This document shows, in pieces, positions 7,393 to 15,883 of a stretch of 64,000 nt of DNA. Position numbers and translations under genes: made by a program. The DNA is taken from assembly GCA_007751475.1 (NCBI GenBank), contig CP036434.1:4159524-4223523 (forward strand), read 5' to 3'. Below the pieces are notes generated by a model. It worked only from the letters and a program-made list of their open reading frames with translations. It had not been told where the DNA came from and made no database searches. Source of the stretch: Saltatorellus ferox. Lineage in GTDB: Bacteria > Planctomycetota > UBA1135 > GCA-002686595. How positions within the stretch are numbered: the first letter of the stretch is position 1; the number at the start of each line of letters is the position of its first letter.

Positions 7393-8781
7393 TCAGCTCT
7401 TCGCTACAGGCTCTTGGAGCGTGGGGACGACGCGGCCACCGCGGGAGATCGCGAAGGCCAGCGCTGACTCTAGCGCGGCCGCGCTCCTGTCCCACGAGAG
7501 ACTCGCCATCTCGCGCTGGCCGCTGGCGACAAGTCTCTCGGCGAGGCCACCTGGCTTGCCGCGCGAATCAAGCAGAGCGCTGATCTCGGACGCCATACCG
7601 ACGTAGTCCCAGGGCTCGACCGCAGGCGCGGAAGGCAAGACCTCGGCGACGCCGGAGGCCTTGCTGAGGACGACGGGAGTTCCTTCGGCCAGCGCCTCGA
7701 GGGGCGTGAGGCCGAAGGGCTCCGAGACAGAAGGAAGCACGAAGACGTCCGCTTCCCGGTACGCCTTGACCTTCGCCTCGTCGCTGATGGACCCCAGGAA
7801 GTGCACTTTGCCGGCCAGGCCGAGCTCTGCGACCATCTCGATCAAGCGAGTCCGCTCCTCCCCTTCCCCTGCAACGAGGAATCTCGCGTCCGGATGCGAC
7901 ATCAGCACCACCTTGGCGGCGCGCAGAAGGAAGCTGACGCCCTTCTGTCGCGTGAGGCGGCCGAGGCAGAGGACGGTCTTCTGCGTGCGCGGCGAGACCG
8001 GTCGGCCAGGGGCGGATGCCGCAGGAGATGGTGCGGCGTTCTGCCCCGAGGCCGCCCCGCTGAGCGCATGGTGCCTGCTGGGCGCATTGTGAACGACGCG
8101 GATGCGATCGGAGTCGGCGCCGTAGTGATCGACGAGTACGCGGCCGGTGTAGGCGCTCACGGCCGCGACCGCGTCGGCGGTGCGGACCCCTGCGCGCTCC
8201 ACGCTGGCGATGGATCCTCGCTCGAGTCCGAGCTGACCGGCCACCTCGGGGGACCCGCCGCGGTCGTAGGCCGTCGAGTGAACGTGGAGGCAAACGGGAC
8301 GGCCCGTCGCGAGTCGAAGCTGGAGCGCCGCGGGGAACGTCATCCAGTCGTGGGCGTGGATGACGTCGAAGTCAAGGTGCGCCAGGCGCTCGACGGCGCT
8401 GCGCGTGTAGGCCCGCACGGACGGGATGAGGTCACGGCCGTAGAGCCTGGCACCGGCGGCTCCCCAGCCGGCTGGCCCTCGCCCCGGGTCCTGCGTGGCC
8501 GCGTGGACCTCGTCCGACGCGTACGGATGGAAGAGTGCGCCCCGAGCGTCCTCGACTCCGGCTTCGCCGCTCGACGTTCCGAGGAAGATCGCCTCGGCTT
8601 CGCCGCTCCCGTGACCTGGCGGGTGATACGGCCTGCACGCGTCCGGCAGAGCGAGCTGAACCCCGTGACCGCGGGCCGCCAGCGCACGGGTAAGACCTTG
8701 ACAGGCCGCACCCAGCCCGCCGGCGACGGCAGGCGGATACTCCCAGCCGAGCACGAGAACATTCATCTTCGAAGCCTTCAT
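7393..8781 (-). CDS. GT4-family glycosyltransferase (glycogen synthase-like)
   Basis: A 462-residue GT-B fold enzyme. The N-terminal half opens with NVLVLGWEYPPAVAGGLG, the G-rich donor/acceptor loop shared by GT4 and GT5 glycogen synthases, and HAHDWMTF is the usual second-strand motif. The C-terminal Rossmann half holds LGRLTRQKG and SEPFGLTPLE, the EX7E-type retaining signature. ATG 8781 overlaps the upstream TGA as ATGA, which supports this start over the ATG six codons later. A low-complexity Ala/Ser/Pro linker separates the two lobes. In this alpha-glucan operon it probably elongates an alpha-1,4-glucan or makes a maltosyl phosphate; the sugar donor is unknown. Confidence 0.85.
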   Translation of the reverse strand: MKASKMNVLVLGWEYPPAVAGGLGAACQGLTRALAARGHGVQLALPDACRPYHPPGHGSGEAEAIFLGTSSGEAGVEDARGALFHPYASDEVHAATQDPGRGPAGWGAAGARLYGRDLIPSVRAYTRSAVERLAHLDFDVIHAHDWMTFPAALQLRLATGRPVCLHVHSTAYDRGGSPEVAGQLGLERGSIASVERAGVRTADAVAAVSAYTGRVLVDHYGADSDRIRVVHNAPSRHHALSGAASGQNAAPSPAASAPGRPVSPRTQKTVLCLGRLTRQKGVSFLLRAAKVVLMSHPDARFLVAGEGEERTRLIEMVAELGLAGKVHFLGSISDEAKVKAYREADVFVLPSVSEPFGLTPLEALAEGTPVVLSKASGVAEVLPSAPAVEPWDYVGMASEISALLDSRGKPGGLAERLVASGQREMASLSWDRSAAALESALAFAISRGGRVVPTLQEPVAKS

Positions 8782-10847
8782 GAGCGCAGGAACGCGAGCG
8801 AAGTCTCAGCCGCCCGGACGTCGTAGTCCGGAGGAATCGCGCAGGCGGAGAGCGTGCCCGAAAGAAGCGCCATGGCTCGCGCGCCCTCGGCAGCGTTGAG
8901 TTCGAAATGAAGCGGACCGATCGGCATGGGATGACGGTGCGAGTGGATCGGCTCGAACTCCAGGTACGGCATGGGTGAGATCGAACGACCTGCAGAATGG
9001 GCCCAGGCCATGGGCGCCGTCCGCAGAGCCTGTGAATGTACCAGTTCGGCCAGCATTCGGTGCCGCCCGCGGTCTGGCCCAAAGGCTCGGAGGGACGCCT
9101 CGACGAAGGAGGCGATCAGGAACGGCCAGATCGCCCCGTTCTGGCCCGAGTGTCCGTGGAACTCGATGTCGTCGCAGTCGAGCGTGGCGATCCCGAGGCT
9201 CGGTACGAGTAGCCTCGCCTCCGTGACGCGGACGATCACGCGTCGCTGCGCCCTGGACAATGGCGCCCCTTCGAATGACGCTGCCAGTAGCATATGAGGC
9301 CGCAGGCAAAGCGCCCGAACCCGAGTCCCGGCGGCGGTTTCGGGCGCCATGCCCCGCTTCTGGCCTCGGTGCGCATCGTGGCCTTGGCCTATCGATTCGG
9401 CGTCCAGAAACGCAAGGTCTGCGGCTCGATCGGGGCGCGGGAGCCAGTACGCACGCTGGAACCACCTGCGCAGGTGGCGCGCCTGGCTCCGCGCTCGTCG
9501 AGTCAGGTCTCTCTCTCCCTGGAACGTGGCGAGGTCGGCCGCGTGCTGGCAGCTCTGGTGCAAGAGCGCCGCGTACTCGATCGGGATCTGCCGGGCATCG
9601 AAAGAGTCCGACGGGCTGCACCAGCGCGGAAGGCCGGCGGCAGCGGCGCCCGGGCAGCCAGTGGCGAGGTGATCACGCTCGATGCGGCCGACGACGCCGC
9701 GCAGAAACGGAAGCGTGACGGACGTCACGTCGCGGGTCGGCCCGGGAGCGATCAAGAAAGCAGCGCGAGCCGCCCAGAGCGCCACATCGAACCGTGGGCC
9801 GGAGACGTGCTCGGCAGCCGCGATCAGCAGCTCCCGAAGCGCCGACTCGGACTCTGACTCTGAGGTCGTCGCCTTGCCAAGCGCGAGCTGGCCCGGAAGA
9901 ACCATCGCGGCGAGGCGGACATCATCGGCAGGGACGGCTCTGACGGGAACACTGGCGGCGGCAGCGGCAGCGGCAGCGGCACCCGGATCCGAGCGAAGCT
10001 GGCCCATCAGCGACCCGAGCGCGCCACCACGCTGGCCCCGTTCGGCTTCCGTGGCCCGCTGGTCTTCCGTGGCCCGCTGGGCTTCCGTGACGGGAACGAT
10101 CCGAATCGAGAGTCGAACCGCACGCTCGCCCTCCGGGAGCTGCAACAAGAAGACACCCGGAGAGAATCGGTCCTCCACGCGCAGACTACCGTCCGACTCC
10201 ATGACCTCGACCCCGAGCCGCCAGTCCGGGTCAGGCTCGAACGCCAGCTCTCCGCTCCCTGGCGCGATCTCGAGTTCGGGGAGCGCTGCGTACGGGCGCA
10301 TCCGAGCGGCCATTCGGCCGTCGCGCGTGGCGCTGAGCCAGACCTCGCCGTCGAGGTCATCGTTGCGGAACGTGAGTTCACCGATCGGACGACACGGCAG
10401 TGTCAGTCGCATCCGGAAAGCGAGCGGCGCGCCGCCCCCGGGCTTGCCAGCGCGACGCGCGGCCTTCCAGGTGAGCTCGAGCCCAAGGCCGTCCGCGTGG
10501 AAGTCGAAGGACGGTGCCAGGAACTCGGCCGCCGCGCGCGTCGCGCATTCGAGCTCGAGATCCCCCACCCAGACGATCCGCTCGCCTCCGGTCACGGAGG
10601 ACGAAGCGACGAACACTCCGTCGTCCGTGCGCTCCGCTCGCAGGGTGGTGGCCGCAGCGACTCGCCCGCTCGTCGTGGCTGGCACGCCGGTCGATCCGGT
10701 CGCGGCAGACCGGTACCAGCGAATGGGAGCCCTGCCCGGCTGGCCCGTCGTCGCAGAGGCACTTCGCAGGTTGGCGCCGAGGCCACCGGGCCGCCATGCG
10801 CGGGCACCGCCCTCCTGCTCGAGGCGCTCCAGTAGCGAAAGAATCAT
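8778..10847 (-). CDS. Amylo-alpha-1,6-glucosidase-like (glycogen debranching-type) protein, divergent
   Basis: A 689-residue cytoplasmic protein. The N-terminal ~260 residues form a beta-rich domain resembling the debranching enzyme N-terminal domain. From about residue 340 it is an alpha/alpha toroid with PGPTRDVTS, RALCLRPHMLLA and HGHSGQNGAIWPF; the last corresponds to the HxGxxWP motif of GDE_C proteins. The domains are joined by a low-complexity linker made of an 18-bp tandem repeat (ATEDQRATEAERG) and a poly-Ala run. Several family motifs are weak and the usual GRDT is replaced, so activity may be altered. It heads the operon with the GT4 and GH57 genes and is divergent from glgC. Removal of alpha-1,6 branches from glycogen is the likely role. 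Confidence 0.65.
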   Translation of the reverse strand: MILSLLERLEQEGGARAWRPGGLGANLRSASATTGQPGRAPIRWYRSAATGSTGVPATTSGRVAAATTLRAERTDDGVFVASSSVTGGERIVWVGDLELECATRAAAEFLAPSFDFHADGLGLELTWKAARRAGKPGGGAPLAFRMRLTLPCRPIGELTFRNDDLDGEVWLSATRDGRMAARMRPYAALPELEIAPGSGELAFEPDPDWRLGVEVMESDGSLRVEDRFSPGVFLLQLPEGERAVRLSIRIVPVTEAQRATEDQRATEAERGQRGGALGSLMGQLRSDPGAAAAAAAAASVPVRAVPADDVRLAAMVLPGQLALGKATTSESESESALRELLIAAAEHVSGPRFDVALWAARAAFLIAPGPTRDVTSVTLPFLRGVVGRIERDHLATGCPGAAAAGLPRWCSPSDSFDARQIPIEYAALLHQSCQHAADLATFQGERDLTRRARSQARHLRRWFQRAYWLPRPDRAADLAFLDAESIGQGHDAHRGQKRGMAPETAAGTRVRALCLRPHMLLAASFEGAPLSRAQRRVIVRVTEARLLVPSLGIATLDCDDIEFHGHSGQNGAIWPFLIASFVEASLRAFGPDRGRHRMLAELVHSQALRTAPMAWAHSAGRSISPMPYLEFEPIHSHRHPMPIGPLHFELNAAEGARAMALLSGTLSACAIPPDYDVRAAETSLAFLRS

Positions 10848-11155
10848 CGGGGGGGGCTCGGGGGCAGTCAGGGGAACGGCGACTTCGTGCCGCGCCGGAT
10901 GGTCGAACCGAGAGGTCGAGCCGGGTGGTCGAAAGGGCGGTAGCGGGCGGGATGGGCAGACCCTCGGACGGGGCCAGCGCGTAAAGCCGGCGCTACGGTA
11001 GGGTTCGCGATGGGTCCGTTCAAAGGCATAAGGGAGACGCTTCTCGAAGCCGCGCCTGTTCTGACGCGGGCCGGTCTGTTCTCATGGGCCAGAGTCGCCA
11101 GCCCCCCCCAACCAGCGCGCAGCCTCCGACCGCGCAGAGCCTCGACGGAGAATCC
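10848..11155. other. Divergent intergenic region between debranching operon and glgC
   Basis: About 308 bp upstream of two divergent alpha-glucan transcription units, so it should hold both promoters. I see no convincing -35/-10 pair on either strand. TGGTCGAA occurs twice (near 10902 and 10929) beside a related GGTCGAGC, a possible repeated regulator site. GGAG five bases before ATG 11156 is the glgC ribosome-binding site. No credible gene lies here. Confidence 0.5.
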
Positions 11156-12490
11156 ATGATCGACAGAACCAAGCATCAGAAAGCCACGCTGACCTTCGTC
11201 CTGGCCGGTGGGCGTGGTGAGCGGCTCAGCCCCCTGACGAACGGTCGCGCCAAGCCAGCGGTTCCCTTCGGCGGTGCCTACCGCATCATCGACTTCACGC
11301 TCTCCAACACGATCCATTCAGGGCTCCGTCGAGTCTTCGTCCTGACGCAGTACCAGGCTTACTCGCTGGAGGAGCACCTGCGCTACGCCTGGAACTTCCT
11401 GCCGAGGCGACTGGCCCAGTTCATCGTTCCGCGCCCGCCCCAGCACGGCGGCAGCGGCGCGTGGTACCGCGGCACGGCGGACGCCATCTCCCAGAACCTC
11501 GAGCTGCTCGAACAGGAGCAGTGCTCCCACGTCCTCATCCTCTCCGGCGATCACATCTACAAGATGGACTACGGAGACATGCTGATGGACCACGTGAAGT
11601 CAGGGGCCAAGTGCACGATCGGCGCGGTCGAGATCAAGACCGAGGAAGCTTCCCGATTCGGTATCCTCGAGATCGATCAGGAGTCCCGGGTCACGGGCTT
11701 CCAGGAGAAGCCCAAGACGAACGCAACGGAGATCCCCGGCAAGCCAGGCCGCTGCCTGGGCTCGATGGGCATCTACATCTTCGAGAAGGACGAGCTGATG
11801 CGTCGCCTCGAAGAGGACATGGCGAAGACCAGCGGCACGAACCACGACTTCGGCCAGGACGTCCTTCCTGCGATGGTGGCCGACGGGACCAAGGTCATCA
11901 CCCACTCCTTCCGCGACGTCGGCGCGCAGAATGCCGGCTCCGACGACGCACCGTACTGGCGCGACGTCGGAACGCTCGACGCGTACTACGACGCCAACCT
12001 CGACCTCTGCTCGGTGACGCCCCAGTTCAACCTCTACGACCGAAACTGGCCGATCTACACGCTCTGGCACAACGACCCGCCCGCCAAGACGGTGTTCGCA
12101 GAGCCGCAGGGGCGGAGCGCGCACGTCGTCGACTCGCTGCTCTGCAACGGGTCGATCGTGTCGGGCTCGCGCGTCCGCCGCTCGATCCTTTCGAACCGCG
12201 TCTACACCGGTGAGGATTCGGACATCGAGGACAGCATCATCATGAGCGGCGTCGAGGTCGGCGACCACGTCGTCCTCAAGAAGGTGATCGTGGACAAGTG
12301 GGTCAAGATTCCCTCCGGCACCCAGGTGGGCGTGGACCTCGAGGAGGATCGAAAGCGCTTTACCGTGACCGAGAGCGGGATCGTGGTGGTGCCGGCGGGC
12401 TACGATTTCAGCGCGCGTCGCCGAGCCTCGGACCGGATCCGTCGGAGCGACTCGGACTTCGCGGATATCGGCAACCGTGACAAGGGCTGA
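11156..12490 (+). CDS. glgC: Glucose-1-phosphate adenylyltransferase
   Basis: A 444-residue enzyme making ADP-glucose from glucose-1-phosphate and ATP, the first committed step of glycogen synthesis. Diagnostic motifs are LAGGRGERLSPLT with the allosteric/ATP site, KPAVPFGGAYRIIDF, WYRGTADA, the G1P-binding FxEKP region and YWRDVGT. The C-terminal left-handed beta-helix (RRSILSNRVYTGEDSDIEDS) is the regulatory domain. The frame is open upstream to 11084, but ATG 11156 has GGAG five bases before it and matches the family N-terminus. It is monocistronic and ends in a very strong hairpin terminator. Confidence 0.97.
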   Translation: MIDRTKHQKATLTFVLAGGRGERLSPLTNGRAKPAVPFGGAYRIIDFTLSNTIHSGLRRVFVLTQYQAYSLEEHLRYAWNFLPRRLAQFIVPRPPQHGGSGAWYRGTADAISQNLELLEQEQCSHVLILSGDHIYKMDYGDMLMDHVKSGAKCTIGAVEIKTEEASRFGILEIDQESRVTGFQEKPKTNATEIPGKPGRCLGSMGIYIFEKDELMRRLEEDMAKTSGTNHDFGQDVLPAMVADGTKVITHSFRDVGAQNAGSDDAPYWRDVGTLDAYYDANLDLCSVTPQFNLYDRNWPIYTLWHNDPPAKTVFAEPQGRSAHVVDSLLCNGSIVSGSRVRRSILSNRVYTGEDSDIEDSIIMSGVEVGDHVVLKKVIVDKWVKIPSGTQVGVDLEEDRKRFTVTESGIVVVPAGYDFSARRRASDRIRRSDSDFADIGNRDKG

Positions 12491-12518
12491 TCGCCGCCGC
12501 TCGGCGCGCCCATGAAGG

Positions 12519-12573
12519 AAAGACGCCACCCCTTCCCCTGCGGATTCGCCGCAGGGGAAGGGGTGGCGTCTTT
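12519..12573. terminator. Bidirectional intrinsic terminator between convergent glgC and protease gene
   Basis: A perfect 25-bp inverted repeat around a 5-nt loop (12544-12548). It opens with AAAGACGCCACC and closes with GGTGGCGTCTTT, so both RNA strands end in U after a GC-rich stem. It lies 28 bp after glgC and 22 bp from the 3' end of the oppositely oriented protease gene. It should stop transcription in both directions. Confidence 0.92.
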
Positions 12574-12595
12574 CGATCCTGACAGGTGCCGGGAA

Positions 12596-15016
12596 TCAGC
12601 GCAGCGTCAGTGCCAGGCCGCTCGTGAAGTTCGAGGTCGAGATCCCGAGGAACGAGTCGCGGTACCAGGCCTGGAAGCGCCAGGTCTGCCCGACCATGCC
12701 TGCGACCGAGCCCAGGGGCTGCGGGATCGAGTTCAGGTTGACCGGCATCTGGTAGGTACCGGTGGCGCCTGAGTTCAGGACGTTCCCCGCGTAGCGCCCG
12801 AGCGGCATGCCGAGGCACAGCGTTCCGGAGCTTCCGCCCGCGTTCGGTACGTTGCCGGCGTTGGGGGACACGAGGAAGTAGCCCAGCGCCTGGGAGGGCA
12901 GGCTCTCGGCGATCAGAGTGACATCGTTGTCGACCAGCACCTCGGAGCCCTGGCCACGAAGGGTGGCGGCAGACCCCGTCGAGTTGATCTGAGCGGGCGC
13001 GCAGTAGATCGCGCCGATCGCCAGGGGATCACAGGTGATGGCCTGGACCGCGAAGCCGTCGATCCCCGCTTCGTGGATCGTCGCCGCGCCGCCGTCGTTC
13101 GCCGTGAAGCGCACCACGAGGTTGGAGCCGATGCCGACGCCCGCCGCCGCGAGCTGGGTCGCCGAGATCGTCTCCTCGCTCCAGCCGTTCGTCGAGGTCT
13201 GGTACGACGCCACGGCCGCGAAGGTCGAGCCGCCGTCGGCGCTCACCTCGACGAGCAGCACGTCGTCGCCGCCTTCGTCCGTCAACGACTGATAGCGAAG
13301 GAAGGACAGCTGGGTATCGGCCGCGGCCACCGTGACCGACGGCGAGATCAGAATGACCGCGCCCCCGTCGATATCGGTGTTGCCCGCTGCGTTCTGCGTG
13401 AGGTAGCAGCTGCCGCTACCGTCCCCATCGCCCGACGGATCGTAGGCCCACGAAGGATCGTTCACCGGAACGCCGCGCTCCCACTGGCCCGTCGTCGCGC
13501 CAGCGACGCCCGTGGTCCAGCCAAGGTCCAACTGGAAGTCGTCAGCAAAGCTCACCGCAGCTGCTCCGATCGCAAGGTCGAGCGGTGCCGTGGCTCCGCC
13601 GGCCGGATCGAAGACCTGGCCGCACTGGGTCGACTGGGCGCTGACGTAGAACTCGGGCGAGTCACCGCAGTCGAACGCCGGAAGGTTCGCCGCGAAGAGC
13701 CCCGAGCCGAGGTCCGCCATCGCCACGGACTGGAACAGGTCGGCCGCCGACGCACGGTAATGGAGCGTCGCCGAGCCAGCGACGATCGCGCCCGCGGACT
13801 GGAAGACGACTTGCTCGGACACGCCGCGCGCGACGAGGGTCGGAGGGTTCTGGAGGGCGATACCCGCGCCGCAGATTCCCTGGGGCGAAGCGAGGAACGC
13901 CTGGAGCCCCGGATGGTCGAAGCTGGTGCCGGAGTTCTGCCCGCCACCGGACGTGCATCCGCCGTGGGTGTGGATGCCGACCGCCATGTCCATCTGTTCC
14001 CAGATGACTGGCGAACCGGAGTTGCCACCGGTCGTGTCCGTGGCGTACTGCACCGTCGTGCTCGACGACGTCACGAGCGGACCGACATGGGTCTGCTGGG
14101 TCTGGTTGCTCGTGTTCGGCGTGTTGTCGGTGCCGAAGCCCGTGATCCGGATCTGCGCGGCGCCGACCGAAGGCGGCGAGACCAGCTGGAAGCCCGGACC
14201 CTGGGCGGCGGTGACGGTCAGGCCCGTGGTGCCGTTGGCGAAGGTGCCGAAGTAGGCGTAGTCGTTGCCGACCCCCTGGCCACCATTCGACTGGATCGAA
14301 GACGGGTCGATCGGGTATTGATCGCTCGGCGGCGGGTTCTGGATCGAGCCGTTCGAAAGGGACGGCGGGACGTTGAACTGGAGCACGTTGATGTTGCCCG
14401 TGCAGTGGCCTGCGGTGAGAGCGCAGCCGGCGCAGTCCTGTATCAGCCAGCCCGTGCAGCCGATCGGCAGGAGTCGCCCGGAGCGTGGGTCCGTGGACGC
14501 CACGCGGTCATCGAGCGAACCGCAGATGCTGCGGTCCCCCGCCGGAGCGATGCCCATGTCGATGCTCTTCACCTGCACCCGGCTCGAGCCCGTGCCCGGA
14601 CGAGCCCAGACCTCGATGATGACCGCGTCGCCGTTGAAGTACGCCGTGGAGTTGTCCCAGCGCTCCAGCTCGATGGCGTTCATCACCTGGTAGCCGCCGT
14701 CCTTGAGCGCCATCAGGCGCAGCTCGGCGCCCGTTCCGGCCAGCGGATCTCCCGCGAGTACGGCGTCGTCGAAGTAGATCCGCATCCAGTCGGCGCCGGG
14801 CTGCTGGATCTGGATCGTCTCGGTCAGCGTGAGCTTCGTCGCGGCCGAGCCCGTGGGTGCCACCCAGCCGGTGTCGACGACGTAGGGAACCTGGCTGAAG
14901 GCAGGTGCCTCGACCTGGGGCAGCGGGGCCGCGGCGGCGGAAGCGGCGAGAAGCGCCGCGGCACCGACATGGACGAAGCCGCGTGCGAGCGGGTGGCTCT
15001 TGGGAGAGTGATTCAT
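12596..15016 (-). CDS. Secreted trypsin-like (S1) serine protease with C-terminal module shared by other exported proteins
   Basis: An 806-residue exported protein. ATG 15016 is chosen because it gives a clean signal peptide (MNHSPKSHPLARGFVHVGAA and an Ala-rich core); the frame is open further upstream but lacks one. The peptidase part has LTAGHC (His204), NDYAY (Asp252) and GNSGSP (Ser333), a complete S1 triad, with several cysteine pairs. A central beta domain (about residues 560-670, SFADDF...WERGVP) looks like a jelly-roll binding domain. The last ~135 residues (YCAPAQINSTG to TSNFTSGLALTLR) match the C-termini of the exported proteins at 31222-32577 and 53703-54689. Extracellular proteolysis is likely. 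Confidence 0.85.
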   Translation of the reverse strand: MNHSPKSHPLARGFVHVGAAALLAASAAAAPLPQVEAPAFSQVPYVVDTGWVAPTGSAATKLTLTETIQIQQPGADWMRIYFDDAVLAGDPLAGTGAELRLMALKDGGYQVMNAIELERWDNSTAYFNGDAVIIEVWARPGTGSSRVQVKSIDMGIAPAGDRSICGSLDDRVASTDPRSGRLLPIGCTGWLIQDCAGCALTAGHCTGNINVLQFNVPPSLSNGSIQNPPPSDQYPIDPSSIQSNGGQGVGNDYAYFGTFANGTTGLTVTAAQGPGFQLVSPPSVGAAQIRITGFGTDNTPNTSNQTQQTHVGPLVTSSSTTVQYATDTTGGNSGSPVIWEQMDMAVGIHTHGGCTSGGGQNSGTSFDHPGLQAFLASPQGICGAGIALQNPPTLVARGVSEQVVFQSAGAIVAGSATLHYRASAADLFQSVAMADLGSGLFAANLPAFDCGDSPEFYVSAQSTQCGQVFDPAGGATAPLDLAIGAAAVSFADDFQLDLGWTTGVAGATTGQWERGVPVNDPSWAYDPSGDGDGSGSCYLTQNAAGNTDIDGGAVILISPSVTVAAADTQLSFLRYQSLTDEGGDDVLLVEVSADGGSTFAAVASYQTSTNGWSEETISATQLAAAGVGIGSNLVVRFTANDGGAATIHEAGIDGFAVQAITCDPLAIGAIYCAPAQINSTGSAATLRGQGSEVLVDNDVTLIAESLPSQALGYFLVSPNAGNVPNAGGSSGTLCLGMPLGRYAGNVLNSGATGTYQMPVNLNSIPQPLGSVAGMVGQTWRFQAWYRDSFLGISTSNFTSGLALTLR

Positions 15017-15098
15017 GGGGCGTGAGAGGACGGAGAAAGAGAACGTCAGGAGAGGACGCACCCCGGGGGCGCGCCGTTCCATGTTAGTCCCAAGCGTT

Positions 15099-15125
15099 CT
15101 GTCCCCTTGGGGCATTACATGCCCC
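15099..15125. promoter_or_regulatory. Overlapping hairpins downstream of esterase gene
   Basis: GGGGCAT-TAC-ATGCCCC (15109-15125) is a perfect inverted repeat 8 nt beyond the esterase stop. It overlaps a competing hairpin, CCCC-TT-GGGG (15103-15112), so the two cannot form together. There is no U-run, so it is not a textbook terminator. It may stabilise the 3' end of the ATP-grasp operon transcript. Confidence 0.45.
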
Positions 15126-15133
15126 TTACACCC

Positions 15134-15883
15134 TCAGTCCACGAGCCGAGACCTGAGGTAGGACGGCAACATCCGTCGCCACGTCGGCCAGTCATGATCC
15201 CACTCATCGCCCCACTCGTCGACGTGGTTCGGGATGCCCTTCGCCCCGAGCACGCGCGCCACCGCCCAGGACTCCGCGGGATCCTCCCAGCGTCCCGTGC
15301 CGTGACTCAGAAGAATGTGCCGCTCCCGAAGCTTCTTCAGCATCGGATGGTCCTCCTTCATGTTGGGCACGAAGTGCAGCGGTGAGGCGAAGTACCACGC
15401 CTCGTCCATGTCCCCGTCGATGAACTTCGAGAGCTCGTAGGTCCCCGACATGCAGATCGCAGACTGGAACAGATCGGGATGGCGACAGATGGCCGCGAGA
15501 GCGTTGTAAGCGCCGATGGAACAGCCCGTCGCGATGATATCGAGCTTCTTCGGATCGTCGGCGCCGCAGTCGCGCGCGATCATCGGCACGAGCTCATGCT
15601 CGACGAACGCGTCGAACCCCGCCTGGGCCTTCGTCGCGGTGGGCGTGCTGTTGTCTTCCTTCAGCCAGACCATGCCGGGCACCGAGTCGACCGAGTAGAG
15701 CTTGATGACCCCTTCCTCGAGCAGAGGGCCGAGGGCATCGACGAGGAGGAAGCGCTCGCACTCCTCCGCGTCGCCCGCCGCCGTCGGGAAGAACACCACC
15801 GGCGTGCCCACCTCGCCCCAGCGGACGACCTTGACCTCTCTTCCCACCCTGGGTGAGAACCACGTTTCGCTCTTTCGACTCAC
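15134..15883 (-). CDS. Esterase-family alpha/beta hydrolase (putative esterase, PF00756-like)
   Basis: A 249-residue cytoplasmic alpha/beta hydrolase, the last gene of the ATP-grasp operon. GCSIG (residues 120-124) is the nucleophile elbow with Ser122, and the histidine is probably in HDWPTW near the C-terminus. The early strands PVVFFPTAAGDAEECERF resemble bacterial esterase-D-like proteins found beside ATP-grasp genes. The start is GTG 15883, which overlaps the TGA of the upstream ATP-grasp gene (GTGA); no suitable ATG exists nearby. It lacks a signal peptide, so it acts inside the cell, perhaps releasing or trimming an ester or amide made by the neighbouring ligases. Substrate unknown. Confidence 0.8.
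   Translation of the reverse strand: MSRKSETWFSPRVGREVKVVRWGEVGTPVVFFPTAAGDAEECERFLLVDALGPLLEEGVIKLYSVDSVPGMVWLKEDNSTPTATKAQAGFDAFVEHELVPMIARDCGADDPKKLDIIATGCSIGAYNALAAICRHPDLFQSAICMSGTYELSKFIDGDMDEAWYFASPLHFVPNMKEDHPMLKKLRERHILLSHGTGRWEDPAESWAVARVLGAKGIPNHVDEWGDEWDHDWPTWRRMLPSYLRSRLVD

Noticed and set aside
13073..15025. 650-codon plus-strand ORF
   Set aside because: It is the antisense of the trypsin-like protease gene, rich in Arg/Val/Asp as expected for a high-GC shadow, and has no domain.
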